A stretch of 64,000 nucleotides of DNA, taken from NCBI GenBank assembly GCA_020634565.1, contig JACKBN010000006.1, forward strand, positions 248,001 to 312,000. Direction: 5' to 3'. Under the pieces are notes generated by a model that ran no database searches, was not told the DNA's origin, and saw nothing but the letters and a program-made list of their open reading frames with translations. A program made the translations under genes and the position numbers. This DNA comes from Ardenticatenaceae bacterium. GTDB taxonomy: Bacteria > Chloroflexota > Anaerolineae > Promineifilales > Promineifilaceae. Of the stretch, positions 51,555-60,940 are shown piece by piece. Each line of letters opens with the position of its first letter. Position 1 is the first letter of the stretch.

Positions 51555-52610
51555 TTATGCTGAAATGAACCCTTGCTTCACCAACAATTCCGCATTCAAA
51601 ACCGAGCCACTCGCCGCGCCGCGTAGGGTGTTGTGGGCGATGGCCAGGAAGCGAATGTCGTTGACCTGGCATTTGCGCACGCCACCGACGGTCCAGGCGA
51701 GGCCGTTGCCGGCGTCGCGGTCCAGGCGGGGTTGGGGGCGGTTGGCTTCGGGCCGATAGATGAAGACTTGTTCCGGCATGGTGGGCAGGTCGCGCACGAT
51801 TTCGGGGGGCTGCCACGTTTTGAACAGCTCAATCACTTCTTCGGCGGAGGCGGATTGGCGCAGCTTGACGGAGACGCTGCCCAGATGGCCATCCATCACC
51901 GGGACGCGGTTGGCTTGGGCACTGACTTTGAAGGGAGCCATCTCAATCGCGCCATTGGCGTAGGTGCCACACAGCTTGCGCGGTTCGGTTTCCAGCTTGC
52001 CATCTTCCCCGCCAATGTAGGGGATGACGTTGTCCATGATGTCTAGTGAGGGGACGCCAGGGTAGCCTGCGCCGGAGATGGCCTGGAGCGTGGTGATTAC
52101 GGCCGTTTCCACCCCATATGTCTGATGCAAAATTTGTAGCGGCAGGACGATGCTCGTGGTGGAGCAGTTGGCGTTGGCTACAATCCAGCCATCCCAGCCG
52201 TACGTTTCTTTTTGGCGGGGGATGAGTGCCGTGTGGTCCGGGTTCACCTCCGGGATGAGCAGCGGCACGCAGGGGTCCATGCGGAACGGCGAAGCGTTGG
52301 TGAGGACGATGTAGCCAGCCTCAGCAAACTTCGGTTCCAATTCACGCGCCTCAGCGGTGGGCAATGCGGAAAAGAGAACGCGCGGTTCCAGGTTCGGCTC
52401 GGTGGGCTGCACGATCATGTCAGCCACGGCGGCAGGCGGGTCGCCGGGCAGCAGCCAGTTGACCCCTTCGCGATACGGTCGTCCTGCCGTGCGATCGGAG
52501 CCGGTGAGGGCAGTGATTTCAAACCAGGGATGATCAACCAGATGTTGAATAAAGCGCTGTCCCACAGAACCTGTGGCAGCGAGAATGCCGACGGGAATTT
52601 TGTTGCTCAT
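51555..52610 (-). CDS. asd: Aspartate-semialdehyde dehydrogenase
   Basis: A 351-residue NADP-dependent enzyme of the archaeal/fungal-type subfamily. The cofactor loop AATGSVGQRF is at residues 11-20 and the catalytic Cys149 in ANANCSTTS. The ISGAGYPGVPSLDIMDNVIPYI region when split, VPVMDGHLGSV with the catalytic His, and WTVGGVRKCQVNDIRF near the end are typical. It makes aspartate semialdehyde, the branch point to lysine, threonine, methionine and diaminopimelate. GGAGA precedes the ATG. A T-box leader lies upstream (52707-53030), so synthesis should respond to uncharged tRNA. Confidence 0.95.
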   Translation of the reverse strand: MSNKIPVGILAATGSVGQRFIQHLVDHPWFEITALTGSDRTAGRPYREGVNWLLPGDPPAAVADMIVQPTEPNLEPRVLFSALPTAEARELEPKFAEAGYIVLTNASPFRMDPCVPLLIPEVNPDHTALIPRQKETYGWDGWIVANANCSTTSIVLPLQILHQTYGVETAVITTLQAISGAGYPGVPSLDIMDNVIPYIGGEDGKLETEPRKLCGTYANGAIEMAPFKVSAQANRVPVMDGHLGSVSVKLRQSASAEEVIELFKTWQPPEIVRDLPTMPEQVFIYRPEANRPQPRLDRDAGNGLAWTVGGVRKCQVNDIRFLAIAHNTLRGAASGSVLNAELLVKQGFISA

Positions 52611-52706
52611 AATAAATCTCCATTTTGGGAGATTGGAGACTGGAGATTAGAGATTGGCTGCTTCAAACCCAATCTCCCCATCTCCAATCTCCCCATCTCC
52701 GAGAAT

Positions 52707-53030
52707 AAAAAAACGCCATCACCCACATGGGGCGACGGCGTCGCGATTCCACCCAATTCGGTAATCGGTGGTCGGTGAACGGTAATCGGTAAATGATCCG
52801 ATTACGGATAACCGATAACGGATTACCCTTGAAACGGCCGTTAACGGGGCCAACCGTGCTTCCTTACGCAATCTTGTTCAGGAAGTCGCTCTCAGGGGGT
52901 TTTCGGGACTGTCTTTGTCTCGGAGGCTTTCAGCCGATGGCGCTCCAATCTCTTTTACAGGCTCAGACCGTACTCGTCCTGATCATTGCTTTGTCAGATC
53001 TGCAACTGGGCAAATCCTTCTAAATTTTCG
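52707..53030 (-). ncRNA. T-box leader (riboswitch) of asd
   Basis: On the minus strand, Stem I begins near 52989: GCAAT..CAGGA (52989-52977) pairs with TCCTG..ATTGC (52883-52868). AGTA (52974-52971), AGAGA (52953-52949) and GGCTGAAAGCC (52935-52925) are the expected conserved Stem I elements. The T-box itself is GGGTGGAATCGCG (52754-52742), one base off the consensus GGGTGGNACCGCG. It overlaps a terminator stem (52713-52724 with 52729-52741) followed by seven T. The specifier codon lies in the 3' side of the specifier loop (about 52905-52885) but I could not assign it with confidence. Confidence 0.88.
52760..52827. repeat. Inverted GGTAATCGGT element inside the T-box leader
   Basis: Two imperfect 30-base arms (52760-52789 and 52798-52827) form a hairpin between Stem I and the antiterminator. 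A related word, GGTAATCGGTTATCCGT, occurs at 42904. It looks like an element inserted in the leader. Confidence 0.65.
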
Positions 53031-53034
53031 GAGG

Positions 53035-53062
53035 ATTATAAAGAATCTGGTTGACCTGTCAA
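53035..53062 (-). promoter_or_regulatory. Consensus promoter of the asd T-box leader
   Basis: On the minus strand TTGACA (53062-53057) and TATAAT (53040-53035) match consensus, with a 16-base spacer. It lies over the end of the upstream amylase gene, so asd has its own transcript starting near 53028. Confidence 0.87.
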
Positions 53063-54768
53063 GCATTTTCGGTAGGAAAACAGTGCACGTCGCCCGACCA
53101 GGGTTGCAAGGTGAAGGTGTGTTGCTGCTGATGGGAAACGGCCGTTACCTCCCGCACCGCATCGCTGGCATTCAACGCCACCCAAACCGTTTCCTGTTCA
53201 TGCACCTGAGCATAGACCAGCGTGTGGTCATCTGCCTGGAGGATTTGCGAACAGCCGTGGCGCAGCGCCGGGTGTGCCTGGCGAAACTGAATCAGCCAGC
53301 GGAAATAGTCCCGAATGTCAGCATCCTGTTCATCGCCCCACAGCATCGGTTGGCGGTTTTCCTCCATGCCCTGGCTGTCTGGATCGGCCATGCTTTTGAG
53401 CTGCCGCACGCCTACTTCGGTGCCATTGTAGACGATGGGCGGGCCGATCAGGGTGAACTGGCACAGGGCGGCCAGCTTCAGCTTGCGCTTGTCGTGACCA
53501 GCGGCAAAGTAGAAGCGGTTCATGTCATGATTGTCTAAAAAGCTGGGCCGACTGTACGTTTCTGGGAAAAAGCGCTCGTGCTTGATGAGGAAGCTGGCAA
53601 ATTCCGAGATGGTCATGCGCTGTAGGGCAAAGGTGTCGCGGATGGCTTGCTCTAGCGAGAAATCCAGGCAGCCGTCCAGGCGACCCTCATAGCTTAGCAA
53701 GGTGGCCGGCGTTTCCACGACTTCGCCAAAAATCCAGGCGTCGGGTTTGACTTGCTTGACGGTCGCCCGCAGCTCGGTCCAAAAGTCGTGGGTGGGGCCA
53801 AGGGCGTAGTCGAGGCGCAGGCCGTCGAAGCCGACATCGCCCAGCCAAAAGCGAACGCTGTCTAGTAGATATTTTCGTACCTCGGGATTGTTCACATTCA
53901 CCTGGGGCAAATCCATCACACCAAAAAAGGTTTCGTAATCAACCGGGTAGTCGATCCAGTGGTACCAGCTCACAAATGGGCTTTCCGGATCGCGAATGGC
54001 TTCCTGAAAGCTGTGGTGGGCGCTGCCCCAATGGTTGGCCACAAAATCCAGCAGCAGGCGGATGCCTTTGCCGTGGGCCATCTCCACCAGTTCGCGAATG
54101 TCGTCCATGCTGCCCAGGCGCGGGTTGACGCTGAAGTAGTCGGTGGCATGGTAGCCGTGGTGGCTGTCATCGGGGAAGAAGGGGTTGAGCCAGATGGTGT
54201 TGAAGCCCATCTCTGCGACGTAATCGAGCTTGTCGATGATGCCGCGCAGGGTGCCGCCGTAGATGTCGTTGAGGCTTTGGGTTTGGTTCCAGGTACGGCC
54301 GTTTCCCACATAAAACCGATCGGGAAAAATCTGGTACACAATTGCGTCCTGGCTCCAGGCAGGTGGGGTGCTGTGACCCACGAGGTAAGAGAACACTTCG
54401 CCGTCGTCGGCCAAAATTGGCTCGGAGCCGTCGGCGGGATACGCTTTGATGAGGTAGCGCACAATGGTGCCTTCGGGCTGGGGTGGCAGGGTGACTTGCC
54501 AATGCTGCAAATATTGCCAGTTGAGCAGGTCCCATTTTGTTTCGCTGCGGGTGAGGGGATAAACGGCCGTTTCTGGCAAAATCAGTTCGCACTCAATCCG
54601 GTCAATCAGCTGGGGCAGCCCCACGATGACGGTGAGCACGGGGGCATCGCCAGCTTGCGGCGCGCGCGGCGAAATTTGGCTGTGATGCTTCACGCCCTGT
54701 CGCCATTCCTGGTAATATTTCAGTCGTTTTTCCGTGGTGGAAAGAGAGCCAAAAACAAAATCTTCCAT
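53059..54768 (-). CDS. Cytoplasmic GH13 cyclomaltodextrinase/neopullulanase-like enzyme
   Basis: A 569-residue protein without signal peptide. The first 130 residues form a beta-sandwich of CBM34 type (IECELILPETAVYPLTRSETKWDLLNW in pieces). The GH13 barrel has VYQIFPDRF, DFVANH, the nucleophile in GFDGLRLDYA, the acid in WIFGEVVE and FLDNHDMNR with the third acidic residue. Linear and cyclic maltodextrins brought in by the MalEFG system are the expected substrates. It is the last gene of the mal cluster, 11 bases after the lipoprotein amylase. Confidence 0.9.
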   Translation of the reverse strand: MEDFVFGSLSTTEKRLKYYQEWRQGVKHHSQISPRAPQAGDAPVLTVIVGLPQLIDRIECELILPETAVYPLTRSETKWDLLNWQYLQHWQVTLPPQPEGTIVRYLIKAYPADGSEPILADDGEVFSYLVGHSTPPAWSQDAIVYQIFPDRFYVGNGRTWNQTQSLNDIYGGTLRGIIDKLDYVAEMGFNTIWLNPFFPDDSHHGYHATDYFSVNPRLGSMDDIRELVEMAHGKGIRLLLDFVANHWGSAHHSFQEAIRDPESPFVSWYHWIDYPVDYETFFGVMDLPQVNVNNPEVRKYLLDSVRFWLGDVGFDGLRLDYALGPTHDFWTELRATVKQVKPDAWIFGEVVETPATLLSYEGRLDGCLDFSLEQAIRDTFALQRMTISEFASFLIKHERFFPETYSRPSFLDNHDMNRFYFAAGHDKRKLKLAALCQFTLIGPPIVYNGTEVGVRQLKSMADPDSQGMEENRQPMLWGDEQDADIRDYFRWLIQFRQAHPALRHGCSQILQADDHTLVYAQVHEQETVWVALNASDAVREVTAVSHQQQHTFTLQPWSGDVHCFPTENA

Positions 54769-54779
54769 TTGTCACCTGA

Positions 54780-56489
54780 TTATGGAACGAGTTGGATAAT
54801 GTGCACCGACTGCGGTGGGATTTCGTCGAAGGGGACGTAGCTGCTGCTGGTTGGGTCGCCGGTGGGTTGGAGGCCGTAGAGAGAAACGGCCGTACTCACC
54901 CCATCCAAGCCCAATGCCAGGCTGTAATCGTCTGCTTGCACCGCATTGCGATTTACGTTGATGATGACCAGCACGGTCTCGTTTTCGGTCTGGCGCAGGA
55001 AGGTGAGGAGCCGAGCGGAGCCAGATTCGACCAAGGTCCAGTCGCCGATGCGTAACGCTTCGTGTTCATTGCGCAGATGGATTAGATCGCGGTACAGGCT
55101 CAGCAGCGAATCTGGATCATCGGTCTGGCGCTCGACACTGCGCACAGGGAAATCATCGGCCGCAGGCCGCCACGGCGTGCCTTCGGTGAAGCCAACGTTG
55201 GGGCTGTTGCTGTCCCATTGCATGGGTCGGCGAATATCTTCATCGGGCTTGGTGCCGGTCTGACCAATCTCTTCGCCATAATAAATGAACGGCACACCGG
55301 GGTTGGTGAGCAGGATGGCGGCCGCGACACGCGCTTTGCCTTCCTCTTCGGTTAGCTGGGACATAATCCGGTTTTGATCGTGGTTGGTGATGAAGGTGGC
55401 GTATTGGTTGGCCGGGAAGGAATCATAGACTTCTTGCAGGGTATCTGCGTAAATGGAAGAGAGCCCAGAGTTGGCGCTGTTTAAAATGTCTTCAGCCAGG
55501 AAAAATTGGAAGGCGATATCTACTTCGTCCCCCGTGTAATCCACAACTTGTTGCGTGCCGGTCCAGGCTTCGCCTACGGTCAGCGCCTCGGGGTTGACGG
55601 CTTTGTAAAACGTGTGAAATTCTTGCAGCCACGCGTGGGTGCTGGGTGTGTTTTGCTGCCCTTCGCCTTCTTCAATCATGTGTTTGATGGCATCCAGCCG
55701 GAAACCATCGACGCCCATCTCGTCTAACCAAAAGCGGGCAGCGTCAAACATGGCAAAGGTGACGTTGGGGTTTTCGTAGTTCAGGTCGGGCATGCCGCTC
55801 CAGAAAACGCCGTAGTAATAGCCGCTGGCGCTGCTGTGCCACACCACTTGCCCGTCTGGCCCGCGGTAGCCGGGATTCTCATCTGACCAGATGTACCAAT
55901 CGCGGTATTCAGAGTCGGGATTTTGCGATTCGATGAACCAGGGGTGTTCGGTGGAGGTGTGGTTCATAACGAGATCGACAATGACGCGGATGCCGCGCGC
56001 GTGGGCTTCTTCCATCAGCCGTAAGAAATCTTCGTTGGTGCCGTATTCGGGGTCTACGTTGAAGTAGTCGGTGACGTCGTAGCCGTGGTAGCTGGGGGAA
56101 ACGGTGATGGGCATGAGCCAGATGCCGGTGACGCCGAGGTCATCGGTGGTGGTGGGGTCGCCGTCGTTTAGATAGTCGAGCTTTTCAATCACGCCATTTA
56201 GGTCGCCGATGCCGTCACCGTCGCTGTCGTAGAAGCTGCGCACGAAGATTTCGTAGAAAACGAGGTCGTTCCACCAGGGGAAGCCGTTGGTGCCCACGGT
56301 AAAGGGATCGGGTGTGGCGGTTGGGCTGGGTGTGCTGGTTGGGGCTGGCGTGGCGGTTTCGGTGGGAACGGCCGTTACTTCATCAGCATCGGCAGCAGGC
56401 GTTGCCGTGGGGCGTACGGTTGGCGTTTCCTGGCAGGCGATCAGCAACAGCAGGAGAGTCAGGAAGGCAAGAAAGAGGCGTTTTTTCAT
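54780..56489 (-). CDS. Extracellular alpha-amylase lipoprotein (GH13)
   Basis: A 569-residue protein. The signal MKKRLFLAFLTLLLLLIAC ends in a lipobox, followed by a Thr/Pro/Ala linker of about 45 residues. The barrel shows FYEIFVRSFYDSDGDGIGDL, DLVMNHTS, the nucleophile in GVDGFRLDAIKH, the acid in TVGEAWTGT and FITNHDQNR. A C-terminal beta domain follows. Being anchored outside, it should cut starch into maltodextrins for the transporter upstream. Linker and lipobox resemble those of the other lipoproteins here. Confidence 0.92.
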   Translation of the reverse strand: MKKRLFLAFLTLLLLLIACQETPTVRPTATPAADADEVTAVPTETATPAPTSTPSPTATPDPFTVGTNGFPWWNDLVFYEIFVRSFYDSDGDGIGDLNGVIEKLDYLNDGDPTTTDDLGVTGIWLMPITVSPSYHGYDVTDYFNVDPEYGTNEDFLRLMEEAHARGIRVIVDLVMNHTSTEHPWFIESQNPDSEYRDWYIWSDENPGYRGPDGQVVWHSSASGYYYGVFWSGMPDLNYENPNVTFAMFDAARFWLDEMGVDGFRLDAIKHMIEEGEGQQNTPSTHAWLQEFHTFYKAVNPEALTVGEAWTGTQQVVDYTGDEVDIAFQFFLAEDILNSANSGLSSIYADTLQEVYDSFPANQYATFITNHDQNRIMSQLTEEEGKARVAAAILLTNPGVPFIYYGEEIGQTGTKPDEDIRRPMQWDSNSPNVGFTEGTPWRPAADDFPVRSVERQTDDPDSLLSLYRDLIHLRNEHEALRIGDWTLVESGSARLLTFLRQTENETVLVIINVNRNAVQADDYSLALGLDGVSTAVSLYGLQPTGDPTSSSYVPFDEIPPQSVHIIQLVP

Positions 56490-56602
56490 AGAGGGATCCT
56501 ATTGAAAACGGCCGTTTCCTTTGTCTACCCTGGCAGGTTTGTGGAGGAAACGGCCGTAACCAACTAATAATTAAAAATTAACCATTTACAATTGACAATT
56601 AT

Positions 56603-57472
56603 TTACCCTTTCACAGCACCCTGTGTCAAACCACCCACAATCTGGTCCTGCAAAATTAGATAAATAATCATGATGGGCAACGCGCCTAAGAGTGCACCCG
56701 CAGCAAATGGTCCCCAGTTTTGGGAAAACTGACCGCTGGTGAAGATAAACAAACCCACCATCAACGGGTATTGGTCGGTGCTTTTCAGCAAAATGCGCGC
56801 CAGAATAAAGTCACCATAGGTGCCAATAAAGGACAAAATAGCAACAACAACTAAAATCGGCCGCATCAAAGGCAGCAGCAGCTGCGAAAAAATCTGCCAT
56901 TGGGTTGCCCCATCTACCATAGCGCTTTCATCAATCGCTCGCGGAATCGTGTCAAAGAAACCTTTCATCAACCAGATATTTACGCCCATCGCACCGCCCA
57001 AATAAACCATAATCAAACCAGCATGCGTATCCAAACCAAGCGCCGGGATAATTGTGCCAAATTGGGTAACCAGCGTGAACATGGCAATCATCGCCAACAA
57101 GCCTGGGAAAACCTGGATAAGCAGAATCCCCTTGAGCATATTTTCACGACCCGAGAAGCGTAAACGTGAAAACGCATAAGCCGCCAATGTCGTTATTGAT
57201 ACAGACAAGACCGTTGTAATCGTAGAAATCTTTATCGAATTCCACAACCAGGTTAAAAACGGGAAGTCCGGCGATTCAAACAAAAATCGGTAATTGTCCA
57301 GCCCCACATTATCGGGAATAAAACGTGCCGAAGCGAGTGTATTAAGCGGGTTCAGCGAAGCTGAAAGCACCCACAAGACTGGAAAAATAGCAAAGAAAAT
57401 CAATACCAATGCTACAAGCCAGCGTCCCAGATGATTGAGATTTTTACGTTGTTTTAAAGTAATGTTAGACAC
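56603..57472 (-). CDS. malG: Maltodextrin ABC permease MalG-type
   Basis: A 289-residue protein read from GTG 57472, which has GGGAGGAGG 9 bases upstream and overlaps the malF stop by 8 bases; longer readings (to 57604) run inside malF. Six helices starting with RWLVALVLIFFAIFPVLWVLSAS, and the cytoplasmic coupling loop FFDTIPRAIDESAMVDGATQWQIFSQLLLPLMRP (EAA motif) are visible. It forms the membrane pore with MalF. No mal ATPase gene is present; a shared MsmK-type ATPase encoded elsewhere is probable. Confidence 0.92.
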   Translation of the reverse strand: MSNITLKQRKNLNHLGRWLVALVLIFFAIFPVLWVLSASLNPLNTLASARFIPDNVGLDNYRFLFESPDFPFLTWLWNSIKISTITTVLSVSITTLAAYAFSRLRFSGRENMLKGILLIQVFPGLLAMIAMFTLVTQFGTIIPALGLDTHAGLIMVYLGGAMGVNIWLMKGFFDTIPRAIDESAMVDGATQWQIFSQLLLPLMRPILVVVAILSFIGTYGDFILARILLKSTDQYPLMVGLFIFTSGQFSQNWGPFAAGALLGALPIMIIYLILQDQIVGGLTQGAVKG

Positions 57473-59057
57473 CTTCACCAACCTCCTCCCACATCCTGGT
57501 ATAGCGGAACTGGAACAGCGTAATGACAGCCACAATGATGAAAATAACGATCGTAATTGCAGAGCCCAAGCCGTATTCTTTTGCTCGGCCTGAGGCAAAC
57601 GCAAAGTTATAAACGTACGAAATCAGAATGTCTGTGTGGCCCGCTCTCGTAGCTGAATTTGCAATCGGTGGTCCACCCTCAATAAACAGGTAAATCAGGT
57701 TGAAATTATTGAAGTTGTACACAAAAGAAGCCACCAGCAGGGGGCCAACCGAAACGAGAAGCAAGGGCAATGTGATCTTGAAAAACCGTTGCCAGGCATT
57801 GGCCCCATCCACCCGGGCTGCTTCATACAAATCTTCCGGAATAGCCTGCAACGCACCACTGCAAATAAGCATGAAATACGGGTAACCCAACCACAAGTTC
57901 ACAATCAAAATTGCTATCTTTGCCAGCGTCGGATCAACAAACCAGGCTGGCGCAATACCAAACAAATCACTTAGTGTCCGGTTGATAACGCCAAGTTGAT
58001 TATTAAACATACCGCGCCAGATAATGATGGTAATAAGGCTCGGTATGGTATAGGGAATTAGCAAAAGAGATTGGATGATCTTGCGTCCAGGTAAGCTGCG
58101 GTCGTTGAAAATATAAGCAATTCCCAACCCCAGGGCAAAAGTTGAAAAAACGCTGAAGAACGCGAACACAAAGTTCCAGGTGATAATGCGAAGCAAAGGT
58201 CCCCGTAAAGCAGGGCTTTCAAAAAAGCGGGTAAAGTTGCTAAACCCAACCGATGATTGAAAGCCGAAGGGTAGCTCATCTCTATTTACGGCCGTCCAGA
58301 TACCATCTACCGGGGAATATTCTATTTCCGTTTGCAGATCAACAATGATATCTTGTTCTTCATTGTATGAATATCTGGATTGGAGTTGAGCAGCTTCTCG
58401 GGCCGACCGAATGCGAACACCATCTTCTTCTGAGCCAAACTGTACCTGAGATATGGTTTGATCACTGGCAACCTGGAGGGCATTTAATTTATTAAAGCCT
58501 TCAATTGAGGTTGGTATGCCACTCTCATCCAGTTCGCCAATCCCTTCTGCTTCAGCAGCTGGAATGAGCGGTTGCCCCGGAAAGGCAAGAAAGCTTTCAC
58601 CCGCAGCGTTTTGCAGCCACAGGGCATATTCCCCAGCGTCATTTCGGTACCCTGTCCACGAATAGGCTGCCCCTCCTTCCGGAAGATACCGTTCTTTTTC
58701 AAGCAGTTCTATTGACTGGGTTTTGCTGAGCAGATGACCGTCACCATAGTTTGTGAAGGCCACAAAAATAGTCAGCAGGATAGGCCAGATAGCAAACATT
58801 GCCATCAAGATCAGGCCAAGCAGCATCCAGCGTAAAGGATACATATCATTTACGAGGATGACATAATTAACGAATGCCCCCACAAGAACAACAACGATGC
58901 CTAACGGGAGAAACCCTTCGGCAAAAGCATTTAAGGCAAACCAGATTAAAAACCCATCAATTGCCAATAATAAGACAATGCGTAGTACGACATTTGTTAA
59001 TGTGGCACTTGGTTCGCCTTTTTTTGACCTGGGCATATTTAAATTCTGCACAGCCAT
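57465..59057 (-). CDS. malF: Maltodextrin ABC permease MalF-type, with large extracytoplasmic loop
   Basis: A 530-residue protein. Four hydrophobic segments precede an extracytoplasmic domain of about 150 residues (roughly 125-275, e.g. GGAAYSWTGYRNDAGEYALWLQNAAGESF split by turns), similar in place to the P2 loop of E. coli MalF. The permease core follows with the EAA loop LQAIPEDLYEAARVDGANAWQRFFKITLPLL. AAAGGAGG precedes the ATG. It contains one ACGGCCGT only. Confidence 0.92.
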   Translation of the reverse strand: MAVQNLNMPRSKKGEPSATLTNVVLRIVLLLAIDGFLIWFALNAFAEGFLPLGIVVVLVGAFVNYVILVNDMYPLRWMLLGLILMAMFAIWPILLTIFVAFTNYGDGHLLSKTQSIELLEKERYLPEGGAAYSWTGYRNDAGEYALWLQNAAGESFLAFPGQPLIPAAEAEGIGELDESGIPTSIEGFNKLNALQVASDQTISQVQFGSEEDGVRIRSAREAAQLQSRYSYNEEQDIIVDLQTEIEYSPVDGIWTAVNRDELPFGFQSSVGFSNFTRFFESPALRGPLLRIITWNFVFAFFSVFSTFALGLGIAYIFNDRSLPGRKIIQSLLLIPYTIPSLITIIIWRGMFNNQLGVINRTLSDLFGIAPAWFVDPTLAKIAILIVNLWLGYPYFMLICSGALQAIPEDLYEAARVDGANAWQRFFKITLPLLLVSVGPLLVASFVYNFNNFNLIYLFIEGGPPIANSATRAGHTDILISYVYNFAFASGRAKEYGLGSAITIVIFIIVAVITLFQFRYTRMWEEVGEGV

Positions 59058-59193
59058 GAAACCGACCTCCTTTTTCTCCAGCAGGATGGGGAAATTTTAT
59101 TGCTTCTTCCTCTTCCGAAACACTAAAAATGTTGATTTGTAACTTCCGGTGGTTTGCAGACTTTCAAGTTTGCAAGGGGTCATGTTAGATATA

Positions 59194-59231
59194 AAAAGTG
59201 TGGCCCAGAGTTGAAGCTGGACCACACTTTT
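59194..59231 (-). terminator. Intercistronic hairpin between malE and malF
   Basis: AAAAGTGTGG (59194-59203) and CCAG pair with CTGG and CCACACTTTT (to 59231). On the minus strand it ends in TTTT, so it probably stops part of the transcripts and keeps MalE in excess over the permeases. Confidence 0.75.
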
Positions 59232-59246
59232 CTTATCCACTAAAGG

Positions 59247-60932
59247 TTAGTTTGTTTCAATAGTCAGAATCTTGGTTGCGGAGTCCCAGGTGAATGTTAC
59301 GTCACCCTCTTCAGCTACAGTGAAGGCGTAGTTGTCACCATCTGCGGCGCCATCTACACCGTAGTTCTCACCCCAACTGCCATCAAGCGCTACTTTGGTT
59401 TCATAGTCGCCAGCCGGAATGGTAAAGGTAGCAGAATAAGTTCCGTCACCATTGTCCATAAGGGCAGAACCTTCGCAAGCCGGGTCCCAATCGCCTTCAC
59501 AGGCACCAGAGGCAGCCTGCCAGGAGCCAGGAACATTTACCATGCCTGCAAGCGCGCCACCGATTAGATCCCGGATTTGCGTAGCAGCATTGGCCAAAGC
59601 GTCAGCTGGTGTCAATTCGCCGTTGATAATGAGGGTGAAGGCATCGCCCCAACTGCCCCAAACATCTCCCATTTCAGGGATAGCGGGCATGGGTTCGGCC
59701 ACTGCGGCGATCTGGGCAAAACCAGCCAGGTCTGGGTCAGGATTTTCAACCGACAGCCAGGCCGAAGGACGGTTACTGCCGACAGACAGCATTTCCATTG
59801 TTTCTGGAGTAGCAATCACCTCGGTGAGGAAGGTTTGAGCGAGCAGTACGTTGTCGCCTAAGGCATTGACAGCAAAGCCCCAAACGCCGGAGAACGGTAC
59901 GCCTTGTTCGGTAGCTGAGGGGAAGCTGGCAATAGCGTAAGGAACACCAGATTCACGGAATGTGTCCAAACCCCAGGGCCCGTACATAAGGAACGGAATT
60001 TCACCTGCAGCGAATTGGGCGCGGGCAGTGTCGTTATCAGTGCTGTTGCTGATGTATCCAGCTTCAACATTCGCTTGAATGAAGTCACCAGCCGCAACCA
60101 TGCCTTCGCTGTCAATACCAAGATCATTGGCATTGTAGGTGCCGTCATCGTTCAAGCCAAAAATATAGCCACCGAAGGCAGTCTGGAGCGGGAAAGCATC
60201 GTAGGTTGTACCGGCGAGAGCAATGGCGTAGGTAGCGTCGCCGCTATCAACCAGTGCAGCACCCATTTCGATCAGTTCATCCCAGGTTTGGGGTGGCGTC
60301 TCGATCATGTCGGTGTTGTAGAAGAGGGCCGTGTTCTCTACGTTGTAGGGAACGCCTACCAATTGGCCGTCATAGGTCCATGCCTGAATGGCGAAGGGAT
60401 TAAATTCATCTACTTTGTCGCCCAAGTCAACAGGAGCTAACAGGCCAGATGCATAGAACCCACCCAAGCGGTCATGGGGAAGCATAATGATGTCTGGGCC
60501 TTCACCAGCAGGGGCCGCGATGGGGAATTGGTCGTTACGATCCGGTACGTTTTCGATAACGAGACCGATGCCGTATTCGTCCTGGAAGGGGCCGACCAGT
60601 TCAGACAACACGGGGGTCAGCAGTTCATCAGACCAAATGGTGATGGTGGTGTCGAATTCAGTAGCAGCTTCTTCTTCAGCTGGTGCAGCTTCTTCTTCGG
60701 CCGGTGCGGCTTCTTCTTCAGCTGGCATTTCTTCTTCGGCCGGTGCAGCTTCTTCTTCAGCTGGCATTTCTTCTTCGGCTGGCGCAGCTTCTTCTTCAGT
60801 GGTTTCAGTTGTGGTGGCTGGTTCTTCGGCCGGTTCTTCAGTTTCCGGTTCGGTGCTGCCACCGCAGGCGCTCAGGAACAGGGCGCCCATTAAAAACAAA
60901 ACTGTTAAGATGTACCATTTTTTATTGTTCAT
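59247..60932 (-). CDS. malE: Maltodextrin-binding lipoprotein with C-terminal X25-like starch-binding domain
   Basis: A 561-residue protein from the ATG at 60932, with GAGGAGAG just upstream. Signal YILTVLFLMGALFLSAC ends in a lipobox. An acidic linker of EEAAPAEEEMPAEE repeats fills residues about 28-90. The MalE-like binding domain runs from about 95 (TITIWSDELLTPVLSEL) to 455. The last 105 residues (NVPGSWQAASGACEGDWDPACEG, then DGTYSATFTIPAGDYETKVALDGSWGENYG in parts) match the X25 domain of type II pullulanases. Such a fusion of transport and starch-binding modules is unusual. Confidence 0.88.
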   Translation of the reverse strand: MNNKKWYILTVLFLMGALFLSACGGSTEPETEEPAEEPATTTETTEEEAAPAEEEMPAEEEAAPAEEEMPAEEEAAPAEEEAAPAEEEAATEFDTTITIWSDELLTPVLSELVGPFQDEYGIGLVIENVPDRNDQFPIAAPAGEGPDIIMLPHDRLGGFYASGLLAPVDLGDKVDEFNPFAIQAWTYDGQLVGVPYNVENTALFYNTDMIETPPQTWDELIEMGAALVDSGDATYAIALAGTTYDAFPLQTAFGGYIFGLNDDGTYNANDLGIDSEGMVAAGDFIQANVEAGYISNSTDNDTARAQFAAGEIPFLMYGPWGLDTFRESGVPYAIASFPSATEQGVPFSGVWGFAVNALGDNVLLAQTFLTEVIATPETMEMLSVGSNRPSAWLSVENPDPDLAGFAQIAAVAEPMPAIPEMGDVWGSWGDAFTLIINGELTPADALANAATQIRDLIGGALAGMVNVPGSWQAASGACEGDWDPACEGSALMDNGDGTYSATFTIPAGDYETKVALDGSWGENYGVDGAADGDNYAFTVAEEGDVTFTWDSATKILTIETN

Positions 60933-60940
60933 CTCTCTCC

